A DNA stretch of 64,000 bases. Source: Gemmatimonadota bacterium (lineage in GTDB: Bacteria; Latescibacterota; UBA2968; UBA8231). A program made the translations under genes and the position numbers. A model generated the notes under the pieces. That model worked only from the letters and a program-made list of their open reading frames with translations. It had not been told where the DNA came from and searched no databases. Shown one piece after another: positions 16,514 to 24,996 of this stretch (the stretch's first letter is position 1; each line of letters begins with the position of its first letter). The stretch is taken from the NCBI GenBank assembly GCA_009840005.1, contig VXOR01000101.1:108701-172700 (forward strand), read 5' to 3'.

Positions 16514-17143
16514 GTGAAATACATCGCATTGGTCCTGGCATTACTCGGCGGCAGCGTCTCTGCCGAAGAGGCGGACTCCAGCCGCGTCATTCTCTTTTTT
16601 GGCGATAGCCTGACCGCTGGTTATGGCCTCGACCGCGAACAGGCCTTCCCGGCTTTGGTGCAGGCGCGGATTGATTCGCTCGGCTGGAACTTTGAAGTCT
16701 TCAATGCCGGGCTTGGCGGCGAGACCTCAGCCGGTGGGTTGCGCCGCATTGACTGGCTCTTGCGCCGCCCCATCGACGTCTTCGTCCTCGAATTGGGAGC
16801 CAACGACGGTCTGCGCGGCATAGACCCCAAAGACACCCACGCCAACCTGCAACAAATCGTCGAGCGGGTGAAAGCGAAAAATCCCAAAGTGGCCCTAGTC
16901 ATCGCCGGGATGCAGATGCCGCCCAATTTGGGCGCGGAATACACAGCGGCGTTTGCCGCGATCTTCCCAGTGTTGGCAGAGAAAAACGACGCGGCCTTGA
17001 TACCCTTTTTGTTAGAAGGCGTGGGCGACCAACCCGCGCTGAACTTGCCCGACGGCAACCATCCCAACGTCGAAGGCCACCAGATCGTCGCCGAAACCGT
17101 GTGGGCGACGCTGGGGCCGGTGCTGGAGGAGTTGCGCCGCTAG
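16514..17143 (+). CDS. tesA: TesA-like GDSL arylesterase/lysophospholipase
   Basis: The 209-residue SGNH hydrolase has a signal peptide (MKYIALVLALLGGSVSA), block I FFGDSLTAGYGLD with the nucleophilic Ser, GLGGETSAGG, block III ELGANDGLRG, and block V LPDGNHPNVEGH with Asp and His. It is a periplasmic esterase/thioesterase of the TesA type. The GTG start follows the PhyH gene by 13 bases. In Escherichia coli tesA lies next to ybbA-ybbP; here the two partner genes also adjoin it but converge on its 3' end, overlapping by four bases. Confidence 0.88.
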   Translation: MKYIALVLALLGGSVSAEEADSSRVILFFGDSLTAGYGLDREQAFPALVQARIDSLGWNFEVFNAGLGGETSAGGLRRIDWLLRRPIDVFVLELGANDGLRGIDPKDTHANLQQIVERVKAKNPKVALVIAGMQMPPNLGAEYTAAFAAIFPVLAEKNDAALIPFLLEGVGDQPALNLPDGNHPNVEGHQIVAETVWATLGPVLEELRR

Positions 17144-19665
17144 CCGAGCGAGCGCAGGACTTCGAGTGGTGGACTGCTGTGGACGCCGCGGCTGGAGGCC
17201 ATGCCGACGGCGACCGTTAGCAGACTGACCGCGGCAAAGGCTAGGATTAGCGGCAGGTAGTCGGGCGCGAAGCCGATCTCGAAGAGATAGCGGTTCAAGG
17301 CCCAGACGCCCCCCAGCGACAGAATCACTCCCGTCGCCGAGGCGAAAGCTCCCAAAAACAGATATTCGAGCGCCATGATCGCTACTACTTGGCGGCGACT
17401 GGCTCCCAAGGTTTTGAGCAAGACGCTTTCCTCAATGCGTTGGTAGCGGCTGCTGGCAATCACGCCGACGAGCACGATCAGGCCAACCGAGACGCTGAAA
17501 AAGGCCATAAAGCGCACCACCAGCGAAACCTTGTCGAGGATGGTATCGACGGTGCTGAGGATGACGCCGAGATCGATGACCGAGACATTGGGGAATCGGT
17601 GTACGGTGGACCGCTGCAAGGCGGCCATTTGCTCGGTCGTGGCAGTGCGGGAGACGAGGACGTGGGATTGTGGTGCGGCCTCGAGGATGCCGGGGGGAAA
17701 GACCGCCAGAAAGTTGGGCATGATGCGCTGCCAGTTGACTTGGCGCAGACTGCCGACGACGACTTCGATCGGGACTCCTTGGACATCAAAGGTCAGCGAG
17801 TCGCCAACGCCAACGCCTAAAGAAGAAGCAACGCCTGTTTCCAAGGAGACGTAGAGGGTGTCGTCCGCGGGTTGGCTGCGCCAGGTGCCGGCGACGATCT
17901 CTTCGGTCTCGGTGAGGAAATCGCGATAGGTCGCGCGGTACTCGTGCCGCAAGGCCCAATTGCCGCGTCGGCCTCGGTTAGCGGTGGTGTCGCGGAGTAT
18001 GGTGCGGGCGGGTTGGCCTTTGACGCTGTGGACGTGCATGGTGACGATGGGCACCTGTTGCAACAACGGCAGGTCCATCCCGGCGACGAGTTCGCTTAGC
18101 TCTTGGCGCTGGTCGGTTTGGATGTCGAAGAGCACGACGTTGGGGTTTTGGTCGGAGCCGACGCTTTTGATGTGGGACAGCAGATTGGTCTGGGTTAGGA
18201 AGAGGGTGCTGAGCAGGAAAGTCCCCAGCCCAAGGCCCAACATCAGCAGCGTAGTCTGGTTGTTGGGACGATAGAGATTGGCCAGCCCTTGACGCCAGAT
18301 ATAGCTCCAAGAGGCGGGGAAAAACCGCCGAGTGCCGTAGATGATTGCGCGGGCGGTAAGCGTTAGAAGCGCAAAGGCGGCTCCAACCCCGCCGACAAAG
18401 CCAAGAGCCAGCGGCCAGCGGTCGGTGAGCCGGTAGGCAAAGAGTGCGATTATCAGGACGATTCCCAAGTACAAAGCCCAGCGCAGCCACCCGCTGTCGG
18501 CTGGTTGGTCGTCCTCAAACGAGGCGCGCAGAGTCAACAGCGGCGAGGTCTTGCGGATGGCCAGCAGCGGCCGAGCGGCAAACAGCAGCGACAGGCCAAG
18601 GCCTAGGCCAAGGCCCTCCAAGACGGCGAGGAGATCAAAGCTCGGCTCGACCTGGAGGGGTAGCACGTCGGCGAGGACGTTGGGGAGCAGATAGAGGACC
18701 CCGACCCCGAGCAGGGCACCGACGAGCGAACCAATCAAGCCCATGCCTCCGGCTTGGATTAGATAGATCAAGACAGTCTGACGGGCTGTGGCACCAAGAC
18801 TGCGCAGCACGGCGACGGTGGACAGTTTTTGCCGCGTGTAGGTGTGGATGGCGCTGGCCACGCCCACGCCGCCGAGCAGCAGGGCAATAAAGCTGCCGAG
18901 GTTTAAGAAGCGGTAGAGGTTGTTGAGGGTGCGGCCGAGGCGCGCCTTGCGCCTTTCGATGGTTTCAAGCCGGAGGCGGTCGCTCCGGGTGTGCGGGCGG
19001 ATGGATTTGGCTATCGCTTGGACATCCCGCTCGGGGAAGCGGAAGAAGGCGGAGTAAGTGACGCGGCTGCCTCGTTGGATCAGGTGAGTATCGTCGAGGT
19101 AGGACATCGGGATATAAACGCGCGGCTGGATGTCGCTGAAGAGGGCGTTCTCGCCGGGGATACGCAGGAGCCGCCCGCCGATGAGGAAGACCGTGTCGCC
19201 GACTTTGATCGAGTCGCCGACTGCCGCGCCAAACTGCAACATGAGCGCCTCGTCAACGAGGGCATGTGGCTGGGTGCGAAAGCGCTGTGCGGCCTCAGCC
19301 GGGGCCGTTTTTAGCTCGCCGTAAAAGGGAAAAGAGCCGGTGAGGGCGCGGATTTGGGCGAGGCGGGTGCTTTGGGTCTTGGGCAGGTAAATCATGGAGT
19401 TGAAGGCCACTTGACGCGCCTGAACGCCGCCGAGCGAATCGATGAGCGCCTCGGTGATGGGCGTGAAGGGCTGGCGGCTCGTCAGCGCCATATCGGCACC
19501 TAAGAGCGCGGCAGCTTGTTGGTCCATGGCCTCTTGCAGCGTGGAACTGAGGCTGCTCAAGCCGACGAGCGCACCGATGCCGATGGAGATCGAAGAGGTA
19601 AAAAGCAGCAGTTTGCGGCGGTGGCTGCGGCTGTCGCGCCAGGCCATTTTGCCGAGCCAGAGCAT
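17140..19665 (-). CDS. ybbP: YbbP-like FtsX-family ABC permease
   Basis: At 841 residues it has an N-terminal transmembrane helix, a large periplasmic MacB-PCD-like domain, then two FtsX permease blocks (around residues 255-420 and 710-841). AVLRSLGATARQTVLIYLIQ and SVLLKTLGASRRQVVAIMAL are the cytoplasmic coupling stretches. It is predicted to work with the ATPase encoded at 19749-20438 in lipoprotein- or lipid-related transport without a pore. It ends four bases inside the convergent tesA-like gene. A CGCAGATGGA repeat separates it from the ATPase gene, unlike the tight ybbAP pair in E. coli. Confidence 0.85.
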   Translation of the reverse strand: MLWLGKMAWRDSRSHRRKLLLFTSSISIGIGALVGLSSLSSTLQEAMDQQAAALLGADMALTSRQPFTPITEALIDSLGGVQARQVAFNSMIYLPKTQSTRLAQIRALTGSFPFYGELKTAPAEAAQRFRTQPHALVDEALMLQFGAAVGDSIKVGDTVFLIGGRLLRIPGENALFSDIQPRVYIPMSYLDDTHLIQRGSRVTYSAFFRFPERDVQAIAKSIRPHTRSDRLRLETIERRKARLGRTLNNLYRFLNLGSFIALLLGGVGVASAIHTYTRQKLSTVAVLRSLGATARQTVLIYLIQAGGMGLIGSLVGALLGVGVLYLLPNVLADVLPLQVEPSFDLLAVLEGLGLGLGLSLLFAARPLLAIRKTSPLLTLRASFEDDQPADSGWLRWALYLGIVLIIALFAYRLTDRWPLALGFVGGVGAAFALLTLTARAIIYGTRRFFPASWSYIWRQGLANLYRPNNQTTLLMLGLGLGTFLLSTLFLTQTNLLSHIKSVGSDQNPNVVLFDIQTDQRQELSELVAGMDLPLLQQVPIVTMHVHSVKGQPARTILRDTTANRGRRGNWALRHEYRATYRDFLTETEEIVAGTWRSQPADDTLYVSLETGVASSLGVGVGDSLTFDVQGVPIEVVVGSLRQVNWQRIMPNFLAVFPPGILEAAPQSHVLVSRTATTEQMAALQRSTVHRFPNVSVIDLGVILSTVDTILDKVSLVVRFMAFFSVSVGLIVLVGVIASSRYQRIEESVLLKTLGASRRQVVAIMALEYLFLGAFASATGVILSLGGVWALNRYLFEIGFAPDYLPLILAFAAVSLLTVAVGMASSRGVHSSPPLEVLRSLG

Positions 19666-19674
19666 TATAAAATT

Positions 19675-19713
19675 ATCCGCAGATGGACGCAGATGGACGC
19701 AGATGGACGCAGA
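19675..19713. repeat. CGCAGATGGA tandem repeat
   Basis: After ATCCGCAGAT come three direct 10-base GGACGCAGAT units. It lies between the start of the FtsX-family permease gene and the end of the upstream ATPase gene, and is related to the repeats at 301-335 and 57836-57865. Confidence 0.85.
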
Positions 19714-19748
19714 ATAGTTATCATGTAAGTATCTCGCATTTGGGCTTG

Positions 19749-20438
19749 CTATGTGATCAATTGATCGTCGGCGACCCGGCCGCCTTGGAGGCGAATGATT
19801 CGCTGGGTGAGGCGGGCCAGCGTCAGATCGTGGGTGACCAAAATTAAGGTGGCACCGGATTCTTCGTTGAGGCTAAAGAGCAAGTCCCGCACTTTGCTGC
19901 TGGTGCCGTCGTCGAGGTTGCCGGTAGGCTCGTCGGCAAAGAGGAGCGCGGGACGATTGATAAAGGCCCGTGCGAGCGCCACGCGCTGCTGCTCTCCCCC
20001 CGAAAGCTGCGCTGGGTAGTGGTGCAGCCGGTCGCCCAATCCGACCCTGTTGAGGAGGTCAACGGCGCGCTCGCGGACGTTTGGCTCGCGGCGCAATTCG
20101 AGCGGCACCATGGCGTTTTCGAGGGCGCTGAGGGTGGGGATGAGTTGGAAGGTCTGGAAGACGAAGCCGACCTTTTCGCTGCGGAGATGCGCGCGCTGGT
20201 CTTCGTCGAGGTCGCCTAAATCCACGCTGTCGAGCGCGACCGATCCCGAACTGGCGCGATCCAGCCCAGCGCACAATCCTAACAGCGTGGTTTTACCGCT
20301 GCCCGAAGGGCCGACGACCGCGCAGGTGGCACCGGCTGCAAGGGAGAAACTCACATCGTCGAGGACGGTCAGGGCGTTTGCTCCTGTGCCGTAAGTTTTG
20401 GTCAGATGTTGTACGTTCAGGGCTATTGGGTCGCCCAT
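19749..20438 (-). CDS. ybbA: YbbA/LolD-like ABC transporter ATP-binding protein
   Basis: The 229-residue ATPase shows Walker A GPSGSGKTTLL, Q-loop VFQTFQLIPTLSALENAMVP, signature LSGGEQQRVALARAF, Walker B ALLFADEPTGNLD and the H-loop LILVTHD. This is the LolD/MacB/YbbA class, which powers FtsX-like permeases. The FtsX-family gene lies downstream on the same strand. Its 5' end overlaps the upstream glycerophosphodiesterase gene by 16 bases, so GDPD, ATPase and permease may share a transcript. Confidence 0.92.
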   Translation of the reverse strand: MGDPIALNVQHLTKTYGTGANALTVLDDVSFSLAAGATCAVVGPSGSGKTTLLGLCAGLDRASSGSVALDSVDLGDLDEDQRAHLRSEKVGFVFQTFQLIPTLSALENAMVPLELRREPNVRERAVDLLNRVGLGDRLHHYPAQLSGGEQQRVALARAFINRPALLFADEPTGNLDDGTSSKVRDLLFSLNEESGATLILVTHDLTLARLTQRIIRLQGGRVADDQLIT

Positions 20439-21334
20439 GATGCCTCCTCTGCGGGCTGGCGGTTTAGGATGCGTAGCAGGTGGTCGGGATAGTCGGTGAT
20501 TAGGCCATCGACGCCTAGGTCTAGGAAGTGCTGCATGGCATCGGGATCGTTGATGGTCCAGACGTGGACTTGGACGTTGTGGGCATGGGCACGGGCGATG
20601 AAGCGCTGGTCTATTAGGTCGATTTTGCCCAAGCGGGCCGGGAACTGAAAGGCTTGGCTAGTGGGGTGGTAAGCCGCGTCGAGCCGTAGCCAGTGGAGCA
20701 ATATAAAGGACATTCCCGCTGATGAAGAGGCCGAAGTCGCCACTTCGGGGCAAGTCTGGCGCAAGGTCTCTAAAGGGCGGCTACGGAAGGAAGCGGCGAT
20801 GACGCGGTCGCTTAGTTGGAAGCGCTGGATCGTGCGGCAAAAGTCGTTTACTAACGCGGCGGAGTCGTCTTTGATTTCGATGAGAAAGCGCATGTTGGGA
20901 AAGGCTGTAAATACCTCGTCTAGGGTGGGGATTGAGACCCCTTGGCCGCGATAGGGAAAGGTTTGGCCGTCTAAGCTAAAGTGGTAGCCGGCGTCTAGCT
21001 GCTTCAATTGGGCCAAGCTCAAGCTATCGGCTGCGCCTTGGCCGTTGGTCGTGCGATCAACGCGCTGGTCGTGCAGGACGATGAGTGCGCCGTCGCTGCT
21101 TTGGCGCAAGTCCATTTCTAGCACATCGACTCCCAACGCGGTCGAGTGGGCAAAGGCTGTCAGGGTGTTTTCCGGTGCTAGTCCTTTGCCGCCCCGGTGG
21201 GCAATGACCAAAACGTCCCCCGATGTAAAGTAGGGATGCGGCTCTACGGGGTGGGATGTTAGGGCGAAGGCACCGTACAACACCGGTGCCAAAAGCAGCA
21301 AGGCGAGCAAGGCCCGCTTGAGGAATAGACGCAT
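20423..21334 (-). CDS. Glycerophosphodiester phosphodiesterase, membrane-anchored
   Basis: The 303-residue protein has an N-terminal hydrophobic segment (LLALLLLAPVLYGAFAL), then a GDPD TIM barrel: VIAHRGGKGLAPENTLTAF, DVLEMDLRQSSDG, IVLHDQRVDRTTNG, FLIEIKDD and a C-terminal VDGLITDYPDHL. The His, Glu and Asp residues of the metal site are all present. It would hydrolyse glycerophosphodiesters at the outer face of the membrane. It overlaps the ATPase gene start by 16 bases. A second family member at 36801-37648 is frameshifted, so this is the only intact copy in the window. Confidence 0.9.
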   Translation of the reverse strand: MRLFLKRALLALLLLAPVLYGAFALTSHPVEPHPYFTSGDVLVIAHRGGKGLAPENTLTAFAHSTALGVDVLEMDLRQSSDGALIVLHDQRVDRTTNGQGAADSLSLAQLKQLDAGYHFSLDGQTFPYRGQGVSIPTLDEVFTAFPNMRFLIEIKDDSAALVNDFCRTIQRFQLSDRVIAASFRSRPLETLRQTCPEVATSASSSAGMSFILLHWLRLDAAYHPTSQAFQFPARLGKIDLIDQRFIARAHAHNVQVHVWTINDPDAMQHFLDLGVDGLITDYPDHLLRILNRQPAEEASWATQ

Positions 21335-21462
21335 GGATTATGCAGGAGTTCTATTGGGAAAGTTGCACAAGAAGATACCTAGCGGATGAATTCAGGCAAG
21401 TTTTGGACTGTCCATTTCTTCTTTAGGTTCCACCGCAGGACAGACACGGAAAGGAGCCGGCG

Positions 21463-22281
21463 ATGATCGTCGATACACACGCACATATTTACCACGGAGA
21501 TGAGACGCGATACCCCATGATAGAAGACCCCTTCCGGCCGTCGCCGGGCGTGGGGCCCATCGAACACTTGCGGCGCGAGGCCGAGGCCAATGGCGTCGGG
21601 CGCGTGGTGTTGATCCAGACGGGGTCGGCTTATCGCTGGGACAATCGGTTGTTGGCCGATACAGCTCGGGCCAATGCCGACTGGACGGTCGGGGTTGGCA
21701 CGTTGGACCCGGCCGGGGACGATAGCCCGGACGAACTGGAGCGGCTGGTGACTGGATACAACGTCAAGGGACTCCGCCTCGAAGCCGCGCCTGCGGGGTA
21801 CGACCAGCCTATGGCGGAGCGGCTCTGGCGTCGGGCCGGCGAAGTCGGCGCGGTAATTTGCGCTCATTTGCGCGAGAAACAACTCAGCGAGTTGGCGGCT
21901 TTGCTAGCGCGGTTTCCCCACGTCCCGGTGGTGCTGGACCACTGTGCCTATCCGGTGGGAGCTAACGGGATCGAGGATGCAGCGGTGCGCCAAGCGGCGG
22001 AGTTGGCGCGCTTTGGCCAACTCCACGCCAAACTCACCTTTGCGGTGACCAGTTCGGATCAGGAGTACCCCTTCAGTGATACGCATCCGCAACTGCGCCA
22101 TTTGCTCGCCGCCTTTGGCCCCGAGCGCTGTGTCTGGGGATCGGATTTCCCGTGCGAGCACTGGTTGGAAAACACGACCTATGCCCAGCACTTGGCGGTG
22201 TTTACCGAGGAATTGGGGCTGAGCGCGGCAGAAAAGGAGCAGGTGTTGGGGGCGACGGCTATGCGGCTGTTTTTTTCGTAA
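21463..22281 (+). CDS. Amidohydrolase-2 family metal-dependent hydrolase
   Basis: The 272-residue TIM barrel begins MIVDTHAHIYHGDETRYP with the His-x-His metal motif. Later strands give VICAHLREK (His), VVLDHCAYP (His) and RCVWGSDFPCEHW (Asp). This is the amidohydrolase-2/2-pyrone-4,6-dicarboxylate-lactonase-like pattern. It probably hydrolyses a lactone, or decarboxylates or hydrolyses an aromatic or sugar-derived acid in the cytoplasm. AAGGAG sits just before the ATG. It stands alone on its strand and is followed by a dispersed palindromic repeat. Confidence 0.85.
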   Translation: MIVDTHAHIYHGDETRYPMIEDPFRPSPGVGPIEHLRREAEANGVGRVVLIQTGSAYRWDNRLLADTARANADWTVGVGTLDPAGDDSPDELERLVTGYNVKGLRLEAAPAGYDQPMAERLWRRAGEVGAVICAHLREKQLSELAALLARFPHVPVVLDHCAYPVGANGIEDAAVRQAAELARFGQLHAKLTFAVTSSDQEYPFSDTHPQLRHLLAAFGPERCVWGSDFPCEHWLENTTYAQHLAVFTEELGLSAAEKEQVLGATAMRLFFS

Positions 22282-22305
22282 CAAACAGTTACATATAGAC
22301 CCCTA

Positions 22306-22338
22306 GGTATGGGATGCTTCGCTTCGCTCAGCATGACA
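22306..22338. repeat. Dispersed GGATGCTTCGCTTCGCTCAG-type repeat
   Basis: The core GGATGCTTCGCTTCGCTCAG runs on into CATGACA. It recurs at 33708-33796 and 63898-64000, where inverted partners are also visible. It is intergenic, downstream of the amidohydrolase gene. REP-like; function unknown. Confidence 0.85.
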
Positions 22339-22367
22339 GATACACGATGCCTGTGTAATGTCAGTAC

Positions 22368-23102
22368 CTAAGAAAGCCGCTGCCAGAGCGAGGGGTGCGC
22401 CGCTTTGTAATACTGGGCTAACCGCTGGACTAGATCGGCGGGCAAGGGCGTCAGGGGAGGAAGTGCCGTGCGCACTTGGGCTTCGGCCTTGGTGAGATCA
22501 GAGGTCTTAAGCTGCAAGCCGGCGGGTAAGTGCCGCGAGAAGGCTACTTGTTGGTTGAGCCGCTCGACGCAAGCGTTGGCTTGGCGCAGAGAGTCTAAGT
22601 ATTCGGCGATGGCGACTTCGATGCGGCGGTTGTAGGCGGCGACGAGTTCGGCTAGGCGTCTGGCATCGTCGAGCAAGGTGCGGCGAGCGGGCAGGAGTGC
22701 CCCCTCTGGTTCGGAGAAATACTCGGGCCAAGTCGGTAGGCCGAGAGCGTCCAATGCGGTCGGGCGGTCGGGAAAGAAGCGGCACAGGGCCGGAGCTTGG
22801 GCACAAATTTTGGTCTTTAGCGTCGCCAAGTATTCCTTTTGCGTCGCTAGTGTTTGGCTGGCTTGGGTGCGGAGCTGTTCGGCGGCGCGGCGGTCTTGCA
22901 AGGTTTGGGGCAAAACCGCGTTGTCCTTGAGCAGCTTGCCGGCGATGCGGTGTTCGGGGCCGCTGGCAAAGTACGCACTCAGGTCGAGGGGTTGCCCTTT
23001 GCCGGGCAGTGTGGCAAAATCCTCGCTAGCTATGGCTTGGGCCAACAGTTCGTCAACACTGCGCCATTCGGGGCGGCCGTCGGGCTGACGTCGGGGTGAC
23101 AT
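22368..23102 (-). CDS. DUF1992 (DnaJ-homologue C28-like) protein
   Basis: The first ~70 residues are the DUF1992 domain: WRSVDELLAQAIASEDFATL, then PGKGQPLDLSAYF and HRIAGKLLKDNAVLP. The usual bacterial protein is about 120 residues; here a Gln/Ala/Leu-rich helical C-terminus extends it to 244. The start at MSPRRQPDG is chosen because AAAGGAG lies 6 bases before it; the longer frame upstream has no such site. The molecular role of this family is unclear. It follows the nucleotidyltransferase-like gene by 11 bases. Confidence 0.82.
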   Translation of the reverse strand: MSPRRQPDGRPEWRSVDELLAQAIASEDFATLPGKGQPLDLSAYFASGPEHRIAGKLLKDNAVLPQTLQDRRAAEQLRTQASQTLATQKEYLATLKTKICAQAPALCRFFPDRPTALDALGLPTWPEYFSEPEGALLPARRTLLDDARRLAELVAAYNRRIEVAIAEYLDSLRQANACVERLNQQVAFSRHLPAGLQLKTSDLTKAEAQVRTALPPLTPLPADLVQRLAQYYKAAHPSLWQRLS

Positions 23103-23113
23103 GGAAAGCTCCT

Positions 23114-23806
23114 TTACTTTTGTTCGCAGACGTAATCGAAGACGACGACCGCTACATGGGCGCAAGCAGCCGTCACTGCATTCCAGTCGTGCCACTGTGC
23201 GGCGAGGTTCTTGTATTCAGAAAGTTCAGTGCCTTCTAAGTCGTAGGGCAAGGGACTAGCAAGTTGCGCCTGTAATTGTTGCAATGCGGACTCCCCATTG
23301 TCTTGGTGGTACAACCTATCGAAAGGTCGCAGGGCTTCTGCCGCGGCTTGGTCGCCCATGCGGTGGGCGAGCGCGGCGAAGTCGATATAGTCGCGCGTTG
23401 CGTTGCGTTTGAGGATCAGAACCCCTTTGATGCGGAGGATTTCCGGTGGGGTTGGAATGGTCAACGCCGCGTCCCGATGTTGGATTGTCGTCGTTTCCAA
23501 CGGCTCGCTGCGAATCAGTTGACGCACCCCGGTCTCGATTCCGTCGAGGCTGCCGAGGATTTGGACTGGTCGCGTCACGCGGGCCGTCCGCCATCCAGCC
23601 GCGGATTCTAATTGGGCGAGAATGTCGTCGAACCGACGACGCAGGTCGGGCACTACGTGATCCGCATCTTGGGAAAGGCGATGCTCGGCATGGATTGCCG
23701 CTGCGGTCCCGCCTACCAACACAGCTTCAGGCAGAAGTTGCTGGAGGCGGCACGCCGCCGACAGTACGCGATCCCAATCAGGAAGAGCTGCGGTGTTTTC
23801 TGACAT
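23114..23806 (-). CDS. AbiEii-like nucleotidyltransferase
   Basis: The 230-residue protein has a nucleotidyltransferase fold: LPEAVLVGGTAAAIHAEHRL, then SQDADHVVPDLRRRFDDIL. The GG(T/S) element and the SxDxD-like acidic pair match AbiEii/MNT-type toxins, although the second position reads DAD-H rather than DLD. PTPPEILRIKGVLILKRNATRDYIDF contains the conserved Lys and the R-D-Y-x-D-x-x-x element. The start MSENTAAL is chosen because the longer frame runs antisense-like through the upstream small gene. It overlaps that gene by 29 bases. A two-gene toxin-antitoxin or defence role is inferred. Confidence 0.7.
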   Translation of the reverse strand: MSENTAALPDWDRVLSAACRLQQLLPEAVLVGGTAAAIHAEHRLSQDADHVVPDLRRRFDDILAQLESAAGWRTARVTRPVQILGSLDGIETGVRQLIRSEPLETTTIQHRDAALTIPTPPEILRIKGVLILKRNATRDYIDFAALAHRMGDQAAAEALRPFDRLYHQDNGESALQQLQAQLASPLPYDLEGTELSEYKNLAAQWHDWNAVTAACAHVAVVVFDYVCEQK

Positions 23807-24005
23807 AGTGCATCCAAAAGCGATAGCGCTGAGCGCGTGGGTCGGCAGCGCAATGGGCGCAGACGCGTTCGATTTTGTCGAGCAGGGTGTGGTCTGCAAG
23901 AGCGGCCCGGCGCAGTTCGGCCCAATCACGCCAGCGACCGCGACAGATCACGTCGTCTATGGCGGCGAGCGTAAAGCATTGGTGATTCAGGTGGCGGTAC
24001 TGCAC
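23778..24005 (-). CDS. Small protein paired with the nucleotidyltransferase, possible antitoxin
   Basis: The 75-residue frame begins at a GTG with AAGGA about 10 bases upstream. It contains AAIDDVICRGRWRDWAELRR, then RVCAHCAADPRAQRYRFWMH. I recall similar short W-x-x-L-R-rich proteins encoded before AbiEii-like nucleotidyltransferases, but cannot name a family. The 29-base overlap with the next gene points to coupled translation. Moderate confidence that it is a real gene. Confidence 0.5.
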   Translation of the reverse strand: MQYRHLNHQCFTLAAIDDVICRGRWRDWAELRRAALADHTLLDKIERVCAHCAADPRAQRYRFWMHYVRKHRSSS

Positions 24006-24138
24006 GGCTTCTTCTTCCTTATTCTTATTGCACGATGGCGCGATCTAGTAAAAATAAACAGCGGCCCGAGGGGAGTAAATCTCTTGTTGCGGTCGTGCGT
24101 ACTATGACGACACAGTGGACGACCTGATGGAGTTTGAT

Positions 24139-24987
24139 ATGGGTGCGGTGGCAGTCATTGGTTCGGCGACGATTGACCGCGTGGTGCAAGACGGCGTGAG
24201 CGCGTACAAGCGCGGCGGCGTGGTCGCGTATGCTGGGCTGACCTTTGCCGAGTTGGGCGTGCAGACGCGGGTGTTGACCAATGTCGCTGTGGCCGACCGG
24301 GCGATGCTGGCGGTGTTGCAGCAGCGGGGTATTGCCGTCCATGTGGGCGAGAGCGCGACGACGACCTGTTTTGTCAACTATGTGGATGGCGACGCACGGC
24401 GTCAGGAGCTGCTCGCTTGCGCCGCGCCGATTGCCGCAGCGCAACTCGGGCCGGTGCTCGCTGGCGCGGAGCATGTGCATTTGGGGCCGCTGCATCCACG
24501 TGATCTAGCCGAGGATGTGCTAGCGGCGATGGGCGGCGTGGTGAGCTTGGACATCCAAGGCTATGTGCGGCGGATTGAGGGGACGCAGGTGTACCAAGGG
24601 ATTGCTAAAAGTCTATATGTCGCCCTGCAGTGCGCGGATTATGTCAAAACTTCCAATGATGAATTAGAACTCGTGCTCGCTGATTGCGGTCTGACGCTGG
24701 ACCAGTTGATGCGCGATTGCTCGGTAGCAGAGTGGGTCGTCACCGAAGGCTCGCACGGCGGCTGGGTGGCAAGTGGGAAGGGTGAGCGGACGAAGTTTGC
24801 GTCGGCTCCGGTGGCGATGGTGGCTGATCCAACGGGAGCTGGAGATGTGTTTTTCGCTGCGTATTTGGCGCATCGCCTGCATCGGGGGGTGGGGATTGAT
24901 ACGGCCGCTCAGCGTGCGGCTGCGTTGGCAGCGCGCCAAGTGGGGGGTGGGTTTATTGATGCGGCGACGTTGCGTTTGGAGCGTTGA
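24139..24987 (+). CDS. PfkB-family carbohydrate kinase
   Basis: The 282-residue ribokinase-like protein begins MGAVAVIGSATIDRVV and has YAGLTFAELGVQTRVLTNV, the sugar-binding region. The C-terminal ADPTGAGDVFFAAYLAHRL is the PfkB signature 2 with the catalytic Asp and anion hole. It phosphorylates a sugar or nucleoside with ATP in the cytoplasm. The ATG at 24139 has TGGAG 5 bases upstream; the open frame extends 8 codons further. The protein lacks an obvious lid insert. It converges with the PhyH gene downstream. Substrate unknown. Confidence 0.88.
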   Translation: MGAVAVIGSATIDRVVQDGVSAYKRGGVVAYAGLTFAELGVQTRVLTNVAVADRAMLAVLQQRGIAVHVGESATTTCFVNYVDGDARRQELLACAAPIAAAQLGPVLAGAEHVHLGPLHPRDLAEDVLAAMGGVVSLDIQGYVRRIEGTQVYQGIAKSLYVALQCADYVKTSNDELELVLADCGLTLDQLMRDCSVAEWVVTEGSHGGWVASGKGERTKFASAPVAMVADPTGAGDVFFAAYLAHRLHRGVGIDTAAQRAAALAARQVGGGFIDAATLRLER

Positions 24988-24996
24988 CTACTGTGT

